Made by a program: the position numbers and the translations under genes
Origin: DATFQE01 sp963733845
Lineage (GTDB): Bacteria > Actinomycetota > Thermoleophilia > Gaiellales > Gaiellaceae
Reading direction: 5' to 3'
DNA length: 64,000 nucleotides
Assembly (NCBI GenBank): GCA_963733845.1
Contig: CAVTEM010000007.1
Coordinates: 558,001-622,000 of the forward strand
Shown: one piece after another, positions 37,708 through 46,875 of the stretch
How the letters are laid out: each line of letters begins with the position of its first letter
Position numbering within the stretch: the first letter of the stretch is position 1
Notes under the pieces: generated by a model
Seen by the model: the letters and a program-made list of their open reading frames with translations, nothing else
Databases searched by the model: none
Told to the model about the DNA's origin: nothing

Positions 37708-38183
37708 CCGTGACCGTCCGGCACGGCGTCCGGGCGCTCGTGCTCGACCCCGACGACCGCATCCTGCTCGTCCGCTTCGTCAACCCCGAGACCGGCGAGG
37801 AGTTCTGGGCGACCCCCGGCGGGGGCCTCGATCCCGGCGAGGACCTGGAAACGGGGCTCCGTCGCGAGCTGCGCGAGGAGACCGGCCTCGAGGAGCCGGA
37901 GATCGGGCCTGTCGTCTGGACGCGGCGCCACGTCTTTCCGTGGGCAGGCCGAACGCTCGACCAGAGCGAGCGGATCGCGCTCGTGCGCACCGAGGCCTTC
38001 GCCCCGCGGCCGGTGCTGACGCCCGCGCAACTCGTGGACGAGGGAGTGCACGAGCTGCGCTGGTGGACATTGGGTGAACTCGAGGACTCCGACGCTAACT
38101 TCGCGCCGAGGCGTATCGTCCGGTTCTTACGACAGCTGCTCGAGGAGGGCGCGCCGCCCGCGCCGATCGACGTCGGCGTCTGA
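37704..38183 (+). CDS. NUDIX hydrolase
   Basis: 159 residues. The NUDIX box is complete: GGGLDPGEDLETGLRRELREETGL, with the REXXEE-type metal ligands. It hydrolyses a nucleoside diphosphate linked to another group; the substrate cannot be told. GTG start overlaps the transporter stop (GTGA), suggesting one unit with it. Confidence 0.88.
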   Translation: MTVTVRHGVRALVLDPDDRILLVRFVNPETGEEFWATPGGGLDPGEDLETGLRRELREETGLEEPEIGPVVWTRRHVFPWAGRTLDQSERIALVRTEAFAPRPVLTPAQLVDEGVHELRWWTLGELEDSDANFAPRRIVRFLRQLLEEGAPPAPIDVGV

Positions 38184-38205
38184 CGCGTCCTCGGAAGGAG
38201 GACGC

Positions 38206-38568
38206 ATGGCAGGGAAGATGGTCCACGTCGAGCTCCCGGCGAAGGACTCGGGCCAGGCGAAGGAGTTCTACGGGGCGCTCTTCGGCTGGGAGTTCCAGAG
38301 CTACGGCGACCAGGACTACCACATGACCCAGTTCGACGAGAGCTCCGGCGGCGCCATCTCCGGCGGCGAGTCGAGCTCGAACCCCGTGATCTATTTCGAC
38401 ACGGACGACATCGACGCGTCGATCGCAAAGGTGAAGGAGCTCGGCGGCTCGACGGAGGAGAAAATGCCCGTGCCGGGGATGGGCTGGTTCGTGGCCTGCA
38501 AGGACAACCAGGGCACGACGTTCAGCCTCTGGCAGCACGACGAGTCGGCGCCGATGCCTGAGGGCTAG
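38206..38568 (+). CDS. VOC-family (glyoxalase-like) protein
   Basis: 120 residues, two beta-alpha-beta-beta-beta repeats: MVHVELPAKDSGQAKEFYGALFGWEFQ... and VIYFDTDDIDASIAKVKELG ... GWFVACKDNQGTTFSLWQ. The metal ligands His/Glu positions of glyoxalase I are only partly recognisable (HVEL at the start, Q instead of Glu at the end). Likely a metal-dependent lyase, dioxygenase or binding protein. Ribosome site GGAAGGAGG before the ATG. Confidence 0.8.
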   Translation: MAGKMVHVELPAKDSGQAKEFYGALFGWEFQSYGDQDYHMTQFDESSGGAISGGESSSNPVIYFDTDDIDASIAKVKELGGSTEEKMPVPGMGWFVACKDNQGTTFSLWQHDESAPMPEG

Positions 38569-38732
38569 GCGCGGCGAACAAGCCGAAGTGGAAGGCGGAG
38601 GAGGCGGCGCCGCCGAGCGCGGCGCTCGTCTTCCGCTTGCCAGCGGGCCTTCAGGCGCTCGTACATCGCTTCGAACTCCAGCCGATTTCGAGCCCATTCG
38701 GCTCTGAGTGCTCGTCGTTCCTCAGGGTTCAT
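38565..38732 (-). CDS. Small basic helical protein, unknown
   Basis: 55 residues, all predicted helical, strongly charged (RRALRAEWARNRLEFEAMYE, LKARWQAEDERRARRRR) with a basic hydrophobic tail (LLRLPLRLVRRA). The ATG at 38732 overlaps the upstream tiny gene by 11 bases and the stop overlaps the VOC gene by 4 bases on the other strand. The paired arrangement suggests a genuine two-gene unit, perhaps a membrane-associated or nucleic-acid-binding peptide. No family recognised. Confidence 0.5.
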   Translation of the reverse strand: MNPEERRALRAEWARNRLEFEAMYERLKARWQAEDERRARRRRLLRLPLRLVRRA

Positions 38733-38853
38733 CTTCCCTATCGCCTTCCTCTTCTCCGAGCAGGAGATCGAGCTTCGCGTTGATCTCCATGAGCATTCGA
38801 ATGATGCCATCGACCGTTTCCCGATCGAGCGGCGGCTCCCCTCGGCGCCACAT
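38722..38853 (-). CDS. Small acidic protein, unknown
   Basis: 43 residues: a WRRGEPPLDRET start, a helix DGIIRMLMEINAKLDLLL and a very acidic end (GEEEGDREDEP). It precedes and overlaps the basic 55-residue protein, so an acidic/basic pair would be co-translated. Alternative longer starts exist upstream in the same frame but add sequence that is not protein-like. No family recognised. Confidence 0.5.
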   Translation of the reverse strand: MWRRGEPPLDRETVDGIIRMLMEINAKLDLLLGEEEGDREDEP

Positions 38854-38903
38854 GGCGAGATCGTGCCCGCAGCTGTGTCGCGGGACAAGGCGTCGAAACG
38901 GGC

Positions 38904-39515
38904 CTAGGCCCGAGGGCGTTCGTTCACCCGGTGGATCCAGGCCTCGAGGCGCGGGAAACCGCCCTCGAGGCGCTGGTGCTCGACGAGGATGCGATGGAAG
39001 AGCTCGTCGTCCGACGGGTCGTACAGAACGGCGTACTTCAGGAACGGGAACGCGATGCAGTCGGCGACGCCGAACTCGCCGAAGAGATAGTCGCGGTCGT
39101 CGAGTAAGGCCTCGAAGCGGGGCAGCGCGGCCGTCACCTCGCCGGCCAGACGTGCGACCACGGCTGGATCGGGCTCGTCCCTGGTCAGCTCCGCCTCGAG
39201 CTCGTTCGGAGGGCGCTTCCAGACCCGGTTGAACCAGTCGACGAAGATCTCGACCTCGGCGCGACGCGCCCGGTCGGCCGGGTAGAGCCGTGGTTCCGGC
39301 TGGAGCCGCTCGAGCTCCTCGATGATCGCCGTCGAGTCCGCGAGCACCCGGCCGTCGAGCTCGAGCACGGGAACGAACGGCTGGCCGCTGAGACGCTCCA
39401 CCACGCTGCGGTCGGCCGGGTCGACGTCGATCCACTCCACGGAGAGGCCCTTGTGGGCGAACGCCAGCGCCACCCGCTCGACGTTCGTCGAGAACGGGAT
39501 CCGCCAGACCCTCAC
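38904..39515 (-). CDS. Glutathione S-transferase family protein
   Basis: 203 residues. The N-terminal thioredoxin-like domain (RIPFSTNVERVALAFAHKGL, PFVPVLELDGRVLADSTAII, with the cis-Pro and the ADS-type glutathione contact) is followed by an all-helical C-terminal domain (FGEFGVADCIAFPFLKYAVL with the N-capping Asp). Actinobacteria mostly lack glutathione, so the thiol or ligand may differ. Its GTG/ATG start overlaps the xanthine dehydrogenase large-subunit stop by 4 bases. Confidence 0.8.
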   Translation of the reverse strand: MRVWRIPFSTNVERVALAFAHKGLSVEWIDVDPADRSVVERLSGQPFVPVLELDGRVLADSTAIIEELERLQPEPRLYPADRARRAEVEIFVDWFNRVWKRPPNELEAELTRDEPDPAVVARLAGEVTAALPRFEALLDDRDYLFGEFGVADCIAFPFLKYAVLYDPSDDELFHRILVEHQRLEGGFPRLEAWIHRVNERPRA

Positions 39516-41735
39516 AGGCCGACGATGTCGTCCGGCTTGACGGGCACACGCGTGAGCTCGCGGCCCGTCGCATCGCGCAGCGCCGCCACCACCGCCGCCG
39601 TCGAGACGACCGTCGGCGGCTCGCCCACGCCCTTGACGCCGTACGGGGCGTCGGGCTCTGCTTCCTCGACGAGCACCGACTGCACGGGCGGCATGTCGAG
39701 GGCCGTTGGGATCAGGTAGTCGGTGAAGCTCGCGTTCGTGATCAGGCCGTCCTGAGTCTGGATCTCCTCCATCAGCGCGAGCCCGATGCCCTGTGCGGTG
39801 CCGCCCTCGATCTGGCCCTCTACGGACTTGGGGTTGACGGCCTTGCCGATGTCCTGGGCAGTGCCGATCCAGACGATGCGCGTCAGGCCGAGCTCGACGT
39901 CCACCTCCGCGACGACGCGCATGGCCGCGCAGGCGAAGGCGACGTGCGAGCGCTCACCGGTCGTCTGGCCCGTCTCGGGGTCGAGCGGATACGTGCGCGG
40001 GTGTCGGTACTCCCGCTCGACGTCGACCGCTGCGCCGCCCTTCGCCTTCTGCTCCTCCAGCGCGGCGCGGCACGCAGTCTGCACCGCACCGGCGGCCATC
40101 CAGGTCATGCGAGACGCGGAGGCGGAGCCGGCGGAGCCGACGGTCGCGGTCGTATGCGAGGCGAGCACGACGTCGTCCGTGCCGAGCTCCTCGCGGGCGA
40201 CCTGGAGCAGGACGTTCGTGACGCCCTGGCCGACCTCGGCGGCCGCGCAGTGGATCTCGGCGCCGCCGTCCGCGCGCAGCACGACCCGGGCCGTGCAGTA
40301 GTCGTCGAAGCCCTCGGAGTAGCAGATGTTCTTGAAGCCGACCGCGAAGCCGACCCCGCGCTTGACGCCGTCGCCGCGGGTCGTGTTACCCGCGCCTCCG
40401 GGCAGGCGAATCGCGTCGCGCGGAAGCGGCTCCGGGTCGGGCAGCGGCAGCTCGGCGGCCTTGCGGATCACCTCGGCAACCGGCATCGAGCCGGTCACCT
40501 TCTGGCCGGTGGGCAGCGTGTCGCCCGGCGCGAGCGCGTTCCTGAGCCGCAGCTCGACCGGGTCGAGCTCGAGCGCCTCGTGCGAGCTTGTCCATCTGGG
40601 CCTCGGCCGCGAAGCAGGTCTGGACGGCGCCGAACCCGCGCATCGCGCCACAGGGCGGGTTGTTCGTGTAGACGCAGGTGCCCTCGAGCAGCGCGTTCTC
40701 AACCGCATAGGGACCGATCGCGAAGGAGCAGGCGTTCGAGATCACAGCCGTCGAACTGGAGGCGTAGGCGCCGCCGTCGATCAGGACGCGCATGCGCACG
40801 TTGACGACCTTGCCGTCGCGATTGGCGCGGTGCTCGCACCAGATCCGTGCGGGATGCCGGTGGACGTGCCCGTAGAAGGACTCCTCGCGGTTGTAGACCA
40901 TCTTCACCGGCCGGCTCGTGTGCAGCGCGAGCATCGCTCCGTGGATCTGCATCGACAGGTCCTCGCGGCCGCCGAAGGCGCCGCCGACGCCGGCGAGGTG
41001 GATGCGTACCTGCTCCTTCTCGAGGCCGAGGCACGGCGCGACCTGGTCGCGGTCGACGTGCAGCCATTGCGTCGCGACGTACACGTCGACGCCGCCCTCG
41101 CCGTCCGGGACGGCCAGCCCCGACTCGGGCCCGAGGAAGGCCTGGTCCTGGATGCCGAGCTCGTAGACGCCCGAGACGGACACGTCCCCTGCCGCCTCGG
41201 GATCGCCGTGGCGAATCAGGATCGAGCGCACGACGTTGGGCCGCGGGTCGTCGCGGTAGCCGTGGCCGTCGGTCCAGCGCTGCGGATGGATCGGCTCCTG
41301 CTCGACCGCCCGCTCGGGGTCGACCACGGGCTCCAGCGGCTCGAACTCGACCTTGATCCGGGCGGCCGCCCGGCGTGCCTGCTCGGGGTGCTCGGCTGCG
41401 ACGACGACGATCGGCTCGCCGAAGTAGCGCACTCGCTCGAACGCGAGCACTGGCTGGTCGGCGAACTCGAGGCCGTAGCGCTTGTCGCCCGGGACGTCGT
41501 CGTGGGTGAGGACGGCGTGGACGCCCGCCATCGAGACCGCCTCGGAGATGTCGATCTCCACGATGCGCGCGTGCGCGTGCGGGCTGCGGAGGGTGTGGCC
41601 CCAGAGCATCCCGGCGGCGAAGAGGTCGCTCGAGTAGGCGAACTCGCCCGTGACCTTCGGGATCCCGTCCGCCCGGTTGACGCTGACGCCGACGCGCCCG
41701 AGCTCGAGCTTGCGCGTAGTGCTGGTCGCGCTCAC
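39512..41735 (-). CDS. Xanthine dehydrogenase-family molybdenum subunit (frameshifted)
   Basis: 740 residues after correction. Oxidises hypoxanthine/xanthine (or a related heterocycle) at a molybdopterin centre. N-terminal domain GIPKVTGEFAYSSDLFAAGM, then FGGREDLSMQIHGAMLALHT, CGAMRGFGAVQTCFAAEAQMD, GGAEIHCAAAEVGQGVTNVL and, near the end, APYGVKGVGEPPTVVSTAAV carrying the catalytic Glu. One extra base near 40580 splits it; removing it gives QMDKLAEALELDPVELRLRN. Start GTG at 41735. It is separated from the FeS and FAD subunits only by a tiny frame. Substrate identity rests on the purine neighbours. Confidence 0.85.
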
Positions 41736-41875
41736 ACGCCCCTCCAACCCGACTCCCCACCCTCAATGGGTGGGGACGAGTCCACCCGCCACCCGGCGTG
41801 GACGCTAGCGCCCTTCTCCGCACGTGTCCGTGTCGGGGCCGTGCCGAGGTTGCGCCGGTTCGCCCACAGGCTCAT
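41732..41875 (-). CDS. Small frame between xanthine dehydrogenase subunits
   Basis: 47 codons starting at an ATG that overlaps the FeS-subunit stop (TGATG) and ending in a TGA that overlaps the large-subunit GTG. The peptide (LWANRRNLGTAPTRTRAEKG ... EGGESGWRGV) has no family. Within it lies a strong hairpin, CCCCACCC/GGGTGGGG with a 5-base loop (41754-41775 region). It may be a coupling spacer rather than a functional peptide. Confidence 0.3.
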   Translation of the reverse strand: MSLWANRRNLGTAPTRTRAEKGASVHAGWRVDSSPPIEGGESGWRGV

Positions 41876-42333
41876 CACGCGCTCCCCGCCGCCAGTCTCA
41901 CCGCGTCGAAGATCTTGGCGTAGCCCGTGCACCGGCAGAGGTTCCCCGAGAGCGCCTCGCGGATCTCGTACTCGCTCGGGTCCGGGTTGTGCGCGAGCAG
42001 GTCGGCCGTCGCCACGACGAGGCCCGGCGTGCAGAAGCCGCACTGCACAGCGCCCGTCTCGACGAACGCCTCCTGCACGCGATGCAGCCGCCCATCCTCG
42101 GACAGGCCCTCCACGGTCACGACCTCGTGCCCTTCCGCCTGCGCGGCCAGCACCAGGCACGCGCAGACGAGCGTCCCGTCGAGCAGGATCGAGCACGAAC
42201 CGCACTCGCCCTGCTCGCAGGCGTTCTTCGATCCCGGCAGGCCGAGCCGCTCGCGGAGGGCGTACAGCAGGCTCTCGCCGGGCCAGACCTCGGTCTCGCG
42301 CTCCTCGCCGTTGACCCGCAGCGAGATCTTCAC
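41875..42333 (-). CDS. Xanthine dehydrogenase-family iron-sulfur subunit
   Basis: 152 residues carrying two [2Fe-2S] clusters. Plant-type motif: KNACEQGECGSCSILLDGTLVCACL; second, helical cluster: GAVQCGFCTPGLVVATADLL and ALSGNLCRCTGYAKIFDAV. It passes electrons from the Mo site to FAD. GTG at 42333 overlaps the FAD-subunit stop as GTGA. Same operon as the FAD and Mo subunits. Confidence 0.95.
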   Translation of the reverse strand: MKISLRVNGEERETEVWPGESLLYALRERLGLPGSKNACEQGECGSCSILLDGTLVCACLVLAAQAEGHEVVTVEGLSEDGRLHRVQEAFVETGAVQCGFCTPGLVVATADLLAHNPDPSEYEIREALSGNLCRCTGYAKIFDAVRLAAGSA

Positions 42334-43121
42334 GCCGTGCACCTCTCCAGGGCGCGCTGGGCCAGGACGCGCAGCGCGTGGCGCCGGTACGCGGCCGACC
42401 CGCGGACGTCGTCGATCGGCGAGGCCGCCTCGGCGACGCGCTCCGCGAACGACTCGGCCTCGTCCACCGGCGCCGTGACGAGCGCCGGAACCGGCCCCGC
42501 CGACCCGTAGGCCGCGCGCAGCTCGCCGCGCTCGCGGTCCACCGACAGCGCAAGCGAACAGACCGCGATCACCATCGCGTTCCGCGGCCCGACCTTCATG
42601 AACGTCTGGCGGGCGCCGCTCGGCGTCACCCACACCGCGGCGATCAGCTCGTCCTCGGCGAGGGCGTTCCGCTTCGGCCCGACGAGAAACTCCGCCAGCG
42701 GCAGCACCCGGCGTCCGCGCACGCTCGCCAGCTCGACTTCGGCGTCCTCGACCAGAAGCGGGGGCAGAGAGTCGCCGGCGGGCGAGGCGGTGCCGAGGTT
42801 GCCGCCGATCGTGCCGCGGCTGCGGATCTGCGGCGAGCCGACGGTCCGCGAGGCCTCGGCCAGGGCCGGGAGCGACGAGGCGAGCTCGCCGCGCATCGCT
42901 TCGGCGTAGGTGAGCGACGCACCCAGTCGCAGCGCGCCGTTCTCGCGCGACCAGCCCTTCAGCTCGCCAACCTCGTTCAGATTGAGCAGCGCCGGCGGCC
43001 GCAGTCGGTCGAAGTTGAGCGAGACCATCAGATCGGTCCCACCCTCGATCGGAACCGCCTCCGGGCGCTCGGCCTTCAGGCGCAACGCTTCGTCGAACGT
43101 CTGCGGGCTCAGAACGTCCAC
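42330..43121 (-). CDS. Xanthine dehydrogenase-family FAD-binding subunit
   Basis: 263 residues of the CoxM/CutM type: VPIEGGTDLMVSLNFDRL, SRGTIGGNLGTASPAGDSLP (FAD pyrophosphate binding) and the C-terminal CO-dehydrogenase flavoprotein domain. The GTG at 43121 (VDVLSPQTFDEALRL) is preferred to an ATG at 43151 because the latter would overlap the start of the divergent ade gene. First gene of the xdh operon; 28 bases separate it from ade. Confidence 0.88.
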   Translation of the reverse strand: MDVLSPQTFDEALRLKAERPEAVPIEGGTDLMVSLNFDRLRPPALLNLNEVGELKGWSRENGALRLGASLTYAEAMRGELASSLPALAEASRTVGSPQIRSRGTIGGNLGTASPAGDSLPPLLVEDAEVELASVRGRRVLPLAEFLVGPKRNALAEDELIAAVWVTPSGARQTFMKVGPRNAMVIAVCSLALSVDRERGELRAAYGSAGPVPALVTAPVDEAESFAERVAEAASPIDDVRGSAAYRRHALRVLAQRALERCTA

Positions 43122-43149
43122 GCGAAAGAGCGTAGTAGCTTTCGTCGGC

Positions 43150-44841
43150 ATGAAGGATCTCTCGCGCCGCCTCGCCGTGGCACGTGGCGACGAGCCCGCC
43201 GACGCCGTCGTGCGCGGCGGCCGTGTCCTCTCGGTCTTCACGCGCGAATGGCTCGAGGGCGACGTCGCGATCTGCGACGGCTACGTCGTCGGCATCGGCG
43301 ACTACGAGGCGAGAAAGACGATCGACGCGAGCGGTCGCTGGGTCGTGCCCGGCTTCGTCGACGCGCACCTCCACCTGGAGTCGCCGAAGCTGCTGCCCGA
43401 CGAGTTCGCGCGCCTCGTGCTGCCGCTCGGCACCACCAGCGTCGTCGCCGACCCGCACGAGATCGCCAACGTGCTCGGCACGGACGGCGTGCACTGGCTG
43501 CTCGACGCCTGCGCCGACCTGCCGCTGGACGTCTTCTTCATGGCGTCGTCGTGCGTGCCTGCGTCGGAGTTCGAGTCGCCCCGGCGCCCGCTCTCGACGG
43601 GAGACCTGGAAGGTCTGATGCGGCGCACACGCGTGATCGGCCTGGCCGAGATGATGAACTTCCCCGGAGTCGTCTCCGGCTTCGAGAGCGAACTGGCCAA
43701 GCTGCGGCTGGACGGCGCCTCACATGTGGACGGCCACGCGCCCAGCCTGCTCGGCAAGGCGCTGAACGCCTACGCCTCCGCCGGGATCCGCTCCGACCAC
43801 GAGGCCCGCACGGTCGACGAGGGCCGCGAGCGCCTGCGCGCGGGGATGTGGCTCCTGATCCGCGAGGCCTCCGGCGCCCGGAACCTGCGCGACCTGCTCC
43901 CGCTCGCCAAGGAGTACGGCCCGACAAGGATCGCCTTCTGCACCGACGACCGTGAGCCGGAGCACATCGCCGACGAGGGCCACATCAACTCGATGGTGCG
44001 CGCGGCCGTGGCCGAAGGCGTGACGCCCGAGGACGCGGTCGTGATGGCGTCGCTGAACCCGGCGGTCTGGCACGGGCTCTTCGAGATCGGGGCGATCGCG
44101 CCCGGCTACCAGGCCGACCTGCTCGTCCTGCCCGACCTCGAGAGCTTCGTCCCGGAGCTCGTGCTCAAGCGCGGCGAGCCGATCGGCGAGATCCCGCGGC
44201 CCGAGGTGCCCGAGTGGGTGAAGCACACCGTCCGCATCCGCGCCGTCGCGTCGAACCACTTCGCCATCCCCTGGGACGGCGGGCGCGCGCACGTGATCGG
44301 GGTCGTCCCCGACCAGATCGTGACCGAGTCGCTGGTCGACGAGCCGTCGACCGTGGACGGACTGGCGGTTGCCGATCCCGAGCGCGACCTGGCCAAGATC
44401 GCCGTGATCGAGCGGCACCTCGGCACCGGCCGGATCGGCCTGGGGTTCGTGCGCGGGTTCGGGCTCAAGAGCGGGGCGCTGGCCTCCACGGTCGCCCACG
44501 ACGCGCACAACATCGTCGTCGTGGGCATGAACGACCACGACATGGCCCGCGCGGTGGGGCGGCTGTCGGAAACGGGCGGCGGCGTGGTCGTCACCGAGGG
44601 CCGCGGCGTGCGCGCCGAGCTGCCGCTTCCGGTGGCGGGCCTGCTCTCGACGGCGCCGCTCGAAGAGGTGCTCGAGCGCAGCCGCGCCTGTGTCGAGGCC
44701 GCGCGAAAACTCGGGTGTGAGCTGCACTCGCCCTTCCAGACGATGGCGTTCCTGGCGCTGTCCGTGATCCCGAGCCTGAAGATCACGGACCGCGGCCTCG
44801 TCGACGTCGACCGGTTCGAGCTCGTGTCGCTCGAGGCGTGA
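43150..44841 (+). CDS. ade: Adenine deaminase
   Basis: Converts adenine to hypoxanthine and ammonia. 563 residues, amidohydrolase superfamily, similar in length to bacterial Ade. Metal motif VDAHLHLESPKLLPDEFARL (HxHxES), then ADPHEIANVLG, AEMMNFPGVVSG, VDGHAPSLLGKALNAYASAG, FCTDDREPEHI and the Ade-specific C-terminal domain VAHDAHNIVVVGMNDHDMARA. ATG at 43150, divergent from the xanthine dehydrogenase operon; the stop overlaps the next gene's GTG. Hypoxanthine would feed straight into the xanthine dehydrogenase encoded next door. Confidence 0.93.
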   Translation: MKDLSRRLAVARGDEPADAVVRGGRVLSVFTREWLEGDVAICDGYVVGIGDYEARKTIDASGRWVVPGFVDAHLHLESPKLLPDEFARLVLPLGTTSVVADPHEIANVLGTDGVHWLLDACADLPLDVFFMASSCVPASEFESPRRPLSTGDLEGLMRRTRVIGLAEMMNFPGVVSGFESELAKLRLDGASHVDGHAPSLLGKALNAYASAGIRSDHEARTVDEGRERLRAGMWLLIREASGARNLRDLLPLAKEYGPTRIAFCTDDREPEHIADEGHINSMVRAAVAEGVTPEDAVVMASLNPAVWHGLFEIGAIAPGYQADLLVLPDLESFVPELVLKRGEPIGEIPRPEVPEWVKHTVRIRAVASNHFAIPWDGGRAHVIGVVPDQIVTESLVDEPSTVDGLAVADPERDLAKIAVIERHLGTGRIGLGFVRGFGLKSGALASTVAHDAHNIVVVGMNDHDMARAVGRLSETGGGVVVTEGRGVRAELPLPVAGLLSTAPLEEVLERSRACVEAARKLGCELHSPFQTMAFLALSVIPSLKITDRGLVDVDRFELVSLEA

Positions 44842-46169
44842 CGACGCTCTACGCGAACGCCTACGTCGTGGTCGGCGACGAGGCCGGAACCGAGCACGAC
44901 GGCGGCTGGCTGCTCGTGGACGAAGGCTTCGTCGGCGCGATCGGCGCCGGCGAGCGCCCCGCGGCAGACGAGACCGTCGACCTCGGCGGCGCGCTCGTCA
45001 CGCCCGGTCTGGTCAACACGCACCACCACCTGTACCAGACGCTCACGCGCGCCCGCGCGCAGGAGGCGGACCTGTTCACCTGGCTGAGGACGCTCTACCC
45101 GGTCTGGGCCGGCATCGACGCCGAGGCGGAGTACGCGGCCGCGCGCACGGGCATCGCCGAGCTCGCGCTCGCCGGCTGCACCACCGTCTTCGACCACCAC
45201 TACCTGTTCCCGCCCGGCGTCGAGGGCCTGCTCGAGGCCGAGGTGCAGGCGGCCCGCGAGCTGGGCGTCCGCCTCGTCGCCTCGCGGGGCACGATGGATC
45301 TCGGCGAGTCGAAGGGAGGGCTTCCGCCCGACCACGTCGTCGAGACGACCGACGGCGCCCTCGCGGAGACCGAGGAGGCAGCCCGACTGCACGAGAGCGG
45401 ACCAGGCGCCCGCGTGCAGATCGTCGTGGCTCCGTGCTCCCCGTTCTCGGTCACGACCGAGCTGATGCGCGAGTCCGCCGCGCTCGCGCGCCGGCTCGGC
45501 CTGCGGCTGCACACGCACCTCGCGGAGACGGTCGAGGAGGACGCGTACTGCGTCGAGCTCTACGGCTGCCGCCCGGTCGAGTACCTGGAGCGGATGGGGT
45601 GGCTGGCGGACGAGGTCTGGTGCGCCCACTGCGTGCACCTGTCCGAGGCGGACATCGCCGCCTTCGCGGGCAGCGACGTGGGGGTCGCGCACTGCCCGAC
45701 GTCGAACCTCCGGCTCGGCGCGGGCGTGGCCCCGGTCCGCGAGCTCGTCGATGCCAACGTGCGGGTCGGCCTCGGGGTGGACGGATCCGCGTCGAACGAG
45801 CGCAGTGACCTCCTCTTCGAGGTCAAGCAGGCGCTGCTCGTCGCCCGCGGCCGCGGCGGGCCGGCGGCGATGACGGCGCGCGAGGCGCTGCGGCTCGGCA
45901 CGCGCGGCGGCGCGCGCGTCCTGGGCCGCGACGACATCGGCTCGCTCGAGCGCGGCAAGTGCGCCGATTTCGCCGTCTGGCGGACCGACGGGCTCGAGTT
46001 CGGAGGCGCCGACGACCTAGTGGCCGCGCTCGTGCTCAGCGCTCCACATCGCGTCGACCGGCTGTACGTCGGCGGCGAGGAGATCGTTCGCGACAGCCGG
46101 CTGGTGAACGCCGACGAGGACGAGATCGCGCGGGAACACCGCGTCCAGGCGCGAAGATTGTGGGCGTGA
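44838..46169 (+). CDS. 8-oxoguanine deaminase-like amidohydrolase
   Basis: 443 residues. Metal ligands in GLVNTHHHLYQTLTRARAQE, LRLHTHLAETVEEDAYC, CAHCVHLSEADIAAFAGSDV and GLGVDGSASNERSDLLFEV place it in the TrzN/8-oxoguanine deaminase branch of the amidohydrolases; NTHHHLYQTLTR is typical of that branch. It would turn 8-oxoguanine into urate, which fits a urate-producing and urate-degrading cluster. Guanine deaminase is the alternative. GTG start overlaps ade (GTGA); stop overlaps the HIU hydrolase start. Confidence 0.85.
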   Translation: MTTLYANAYVVVGDEAGTEHDGGWLLVDEGFVGAIGAGERPAADETVDLGGALVTPGLVNTHHHLYQTLTRARAQEADLFTWLRTLYPVWAGIDAEAEYAAARTGIAELALAGCTTVFDHHYLFPPGVEGLLEAEVQAARELGVRLVASRGTMDLGESKGGLPPDHVVETTDGALAETEEAARLHESGPGARVQIVVAPCSPFSVTTELMRESAALARRLGLRLHTHLAETVEEDAYCVELYGCRPVEYLERMGWLADEVWCAHCVHLSEADIAAFAGSDVGVAHCPTSNLRLGAGVAPVRELVDANVRVGLGVDGSASNERSDLLFEVKQALLVARGRGGPAAMTAREALRLGTRGGARVLGRDDIGSLERGKCADFAVWRTDGLEFGGADDLVAALVLSAPHRVDRLYVGGEEIVRDSRLVNADEDEIAREHRVQARRLWA

Positions 46170-46459
46170 GCGCGTCGCTCTCCACTCACGTCCTCGACAC
46201 GGGCCGCGGCGAGCCGGCCCACGGCGTCCGCGTCGAACTCGCGCGCAAGGGTGAGCAACTGGCGGTGGGGACGACGGACGACGACGGACGGATCGCCGAG
46301 CTCGCCGGGGGCCTCGAGCCGGGCGCGTACACGCTCGTGTTCCACCCGCCCTCGCCGTTCTTCCGCCGGGTCGAGCTGGAGCTCTCGCTCGAGGACGGCC
46401 ACTACCACGTGCCCCTGCTCGTCTCGCCCTACTCGTGCGCGAGCTACCGCGGCAGCTGA
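46166..46459 (+). CDS. hiuH: 5-hydroxyisourate hydrolase
   Basis: Transthyretin-like enzyme that hydrolyses 5-hydroxyisourate to OHCU. 97 residues: SASLSTHVLDTGRGEPAHGV with the active-site His at the start, the ELARKGEQLAVGTTDDDGRI strand region, HYHVPLLVSPYSCASYRGS with the C-terminal YRGS signature. GTG start overlaps the upstream stop; 25 bases overlap the OHCU decarboxylase gene. Confidence 0.93.
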   Translation: MSASLSTHVLDTGRGEPAHGVRVELARKGEQLAVGTTDDDGRIAELAGGLEPGAYTLVFHPPSPFFRRVELELSLEDGHYHVPLLVSPYSCASYRGS

Positions 46460-46875
46460 GCGCGGACGAGCTCGCGGAGCTCTTCGAGGGACGGACGCGC
46501 TTCGTCGAACTGCTCGCGGAGCTGGAGAACCCGCTCGGCGAGGCCCGCCGTGTGGCAAGGCAAGACCTGACCCCGGCTCAGAAGCGCGAGGTGCTCGACG
46601 CGCACCCTGCGATCGGCGCGAGCAAGCTCTCCGCACGCTCGGCCGCCGAGCAGGGAGCCGACGCCGACCCGGCCGTGCTCGCCGAGCTCGACCGGCTGAA
46701 CCGCGAGTACGAGGCGCGCCACGGCTTCCGTTTCGTGGTCTTCGTGAACCGTCGCCCGAAAGCGGAGATCCTCGACGTTCTGCGTACGCGAATCGGGAAC
46801 CCCACGGACGAGGAGCTCACGACCGCGCTCGGCGAGCTGGTCTCGATCGCGGAGGACCGCTGGAGGCGCGGATGA
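46435..46875 (+). CDS. uraD: OHCU decarboxylase
   Basis: Produces S-allantoin from 2-oxo-4-hydroxy-4-carboxy-5-ureidoimidazoline. 146 residues with the defining HPAIG motif (LDAHPAIGASKLSARSAAEQ), RFVELLAELENPLGEARRVA near the N-terminus, and FRFVVFVNRRPKAEILDVL. GTG start inside hiuH; it overlaps the next gene by 4 bases. Confidence 0.92.
   Translation: MRELPRQLSADELAELFEGRTRFVELLAELENPLGEARRVARQDLTPAQKREVLDAHPAIGASKLSARSAAEQGADADPAVLAELDRLNREYEARHGFRFVVFVNRRPKAEILDVLRTRIGNPTDEELTTALGELVSIAEDRWRRG

Noticed and set aside
39512..42333. Aldehyde or CO dehydrogenase instead of xanthine dehydrogenase
   Set aside because: The three-subunit layout is shared by these families, but the adjacent adenine deaminase, urate oxidase and related genes favour a purine substrate. 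Kept as a residual uncertainty rather than the call.
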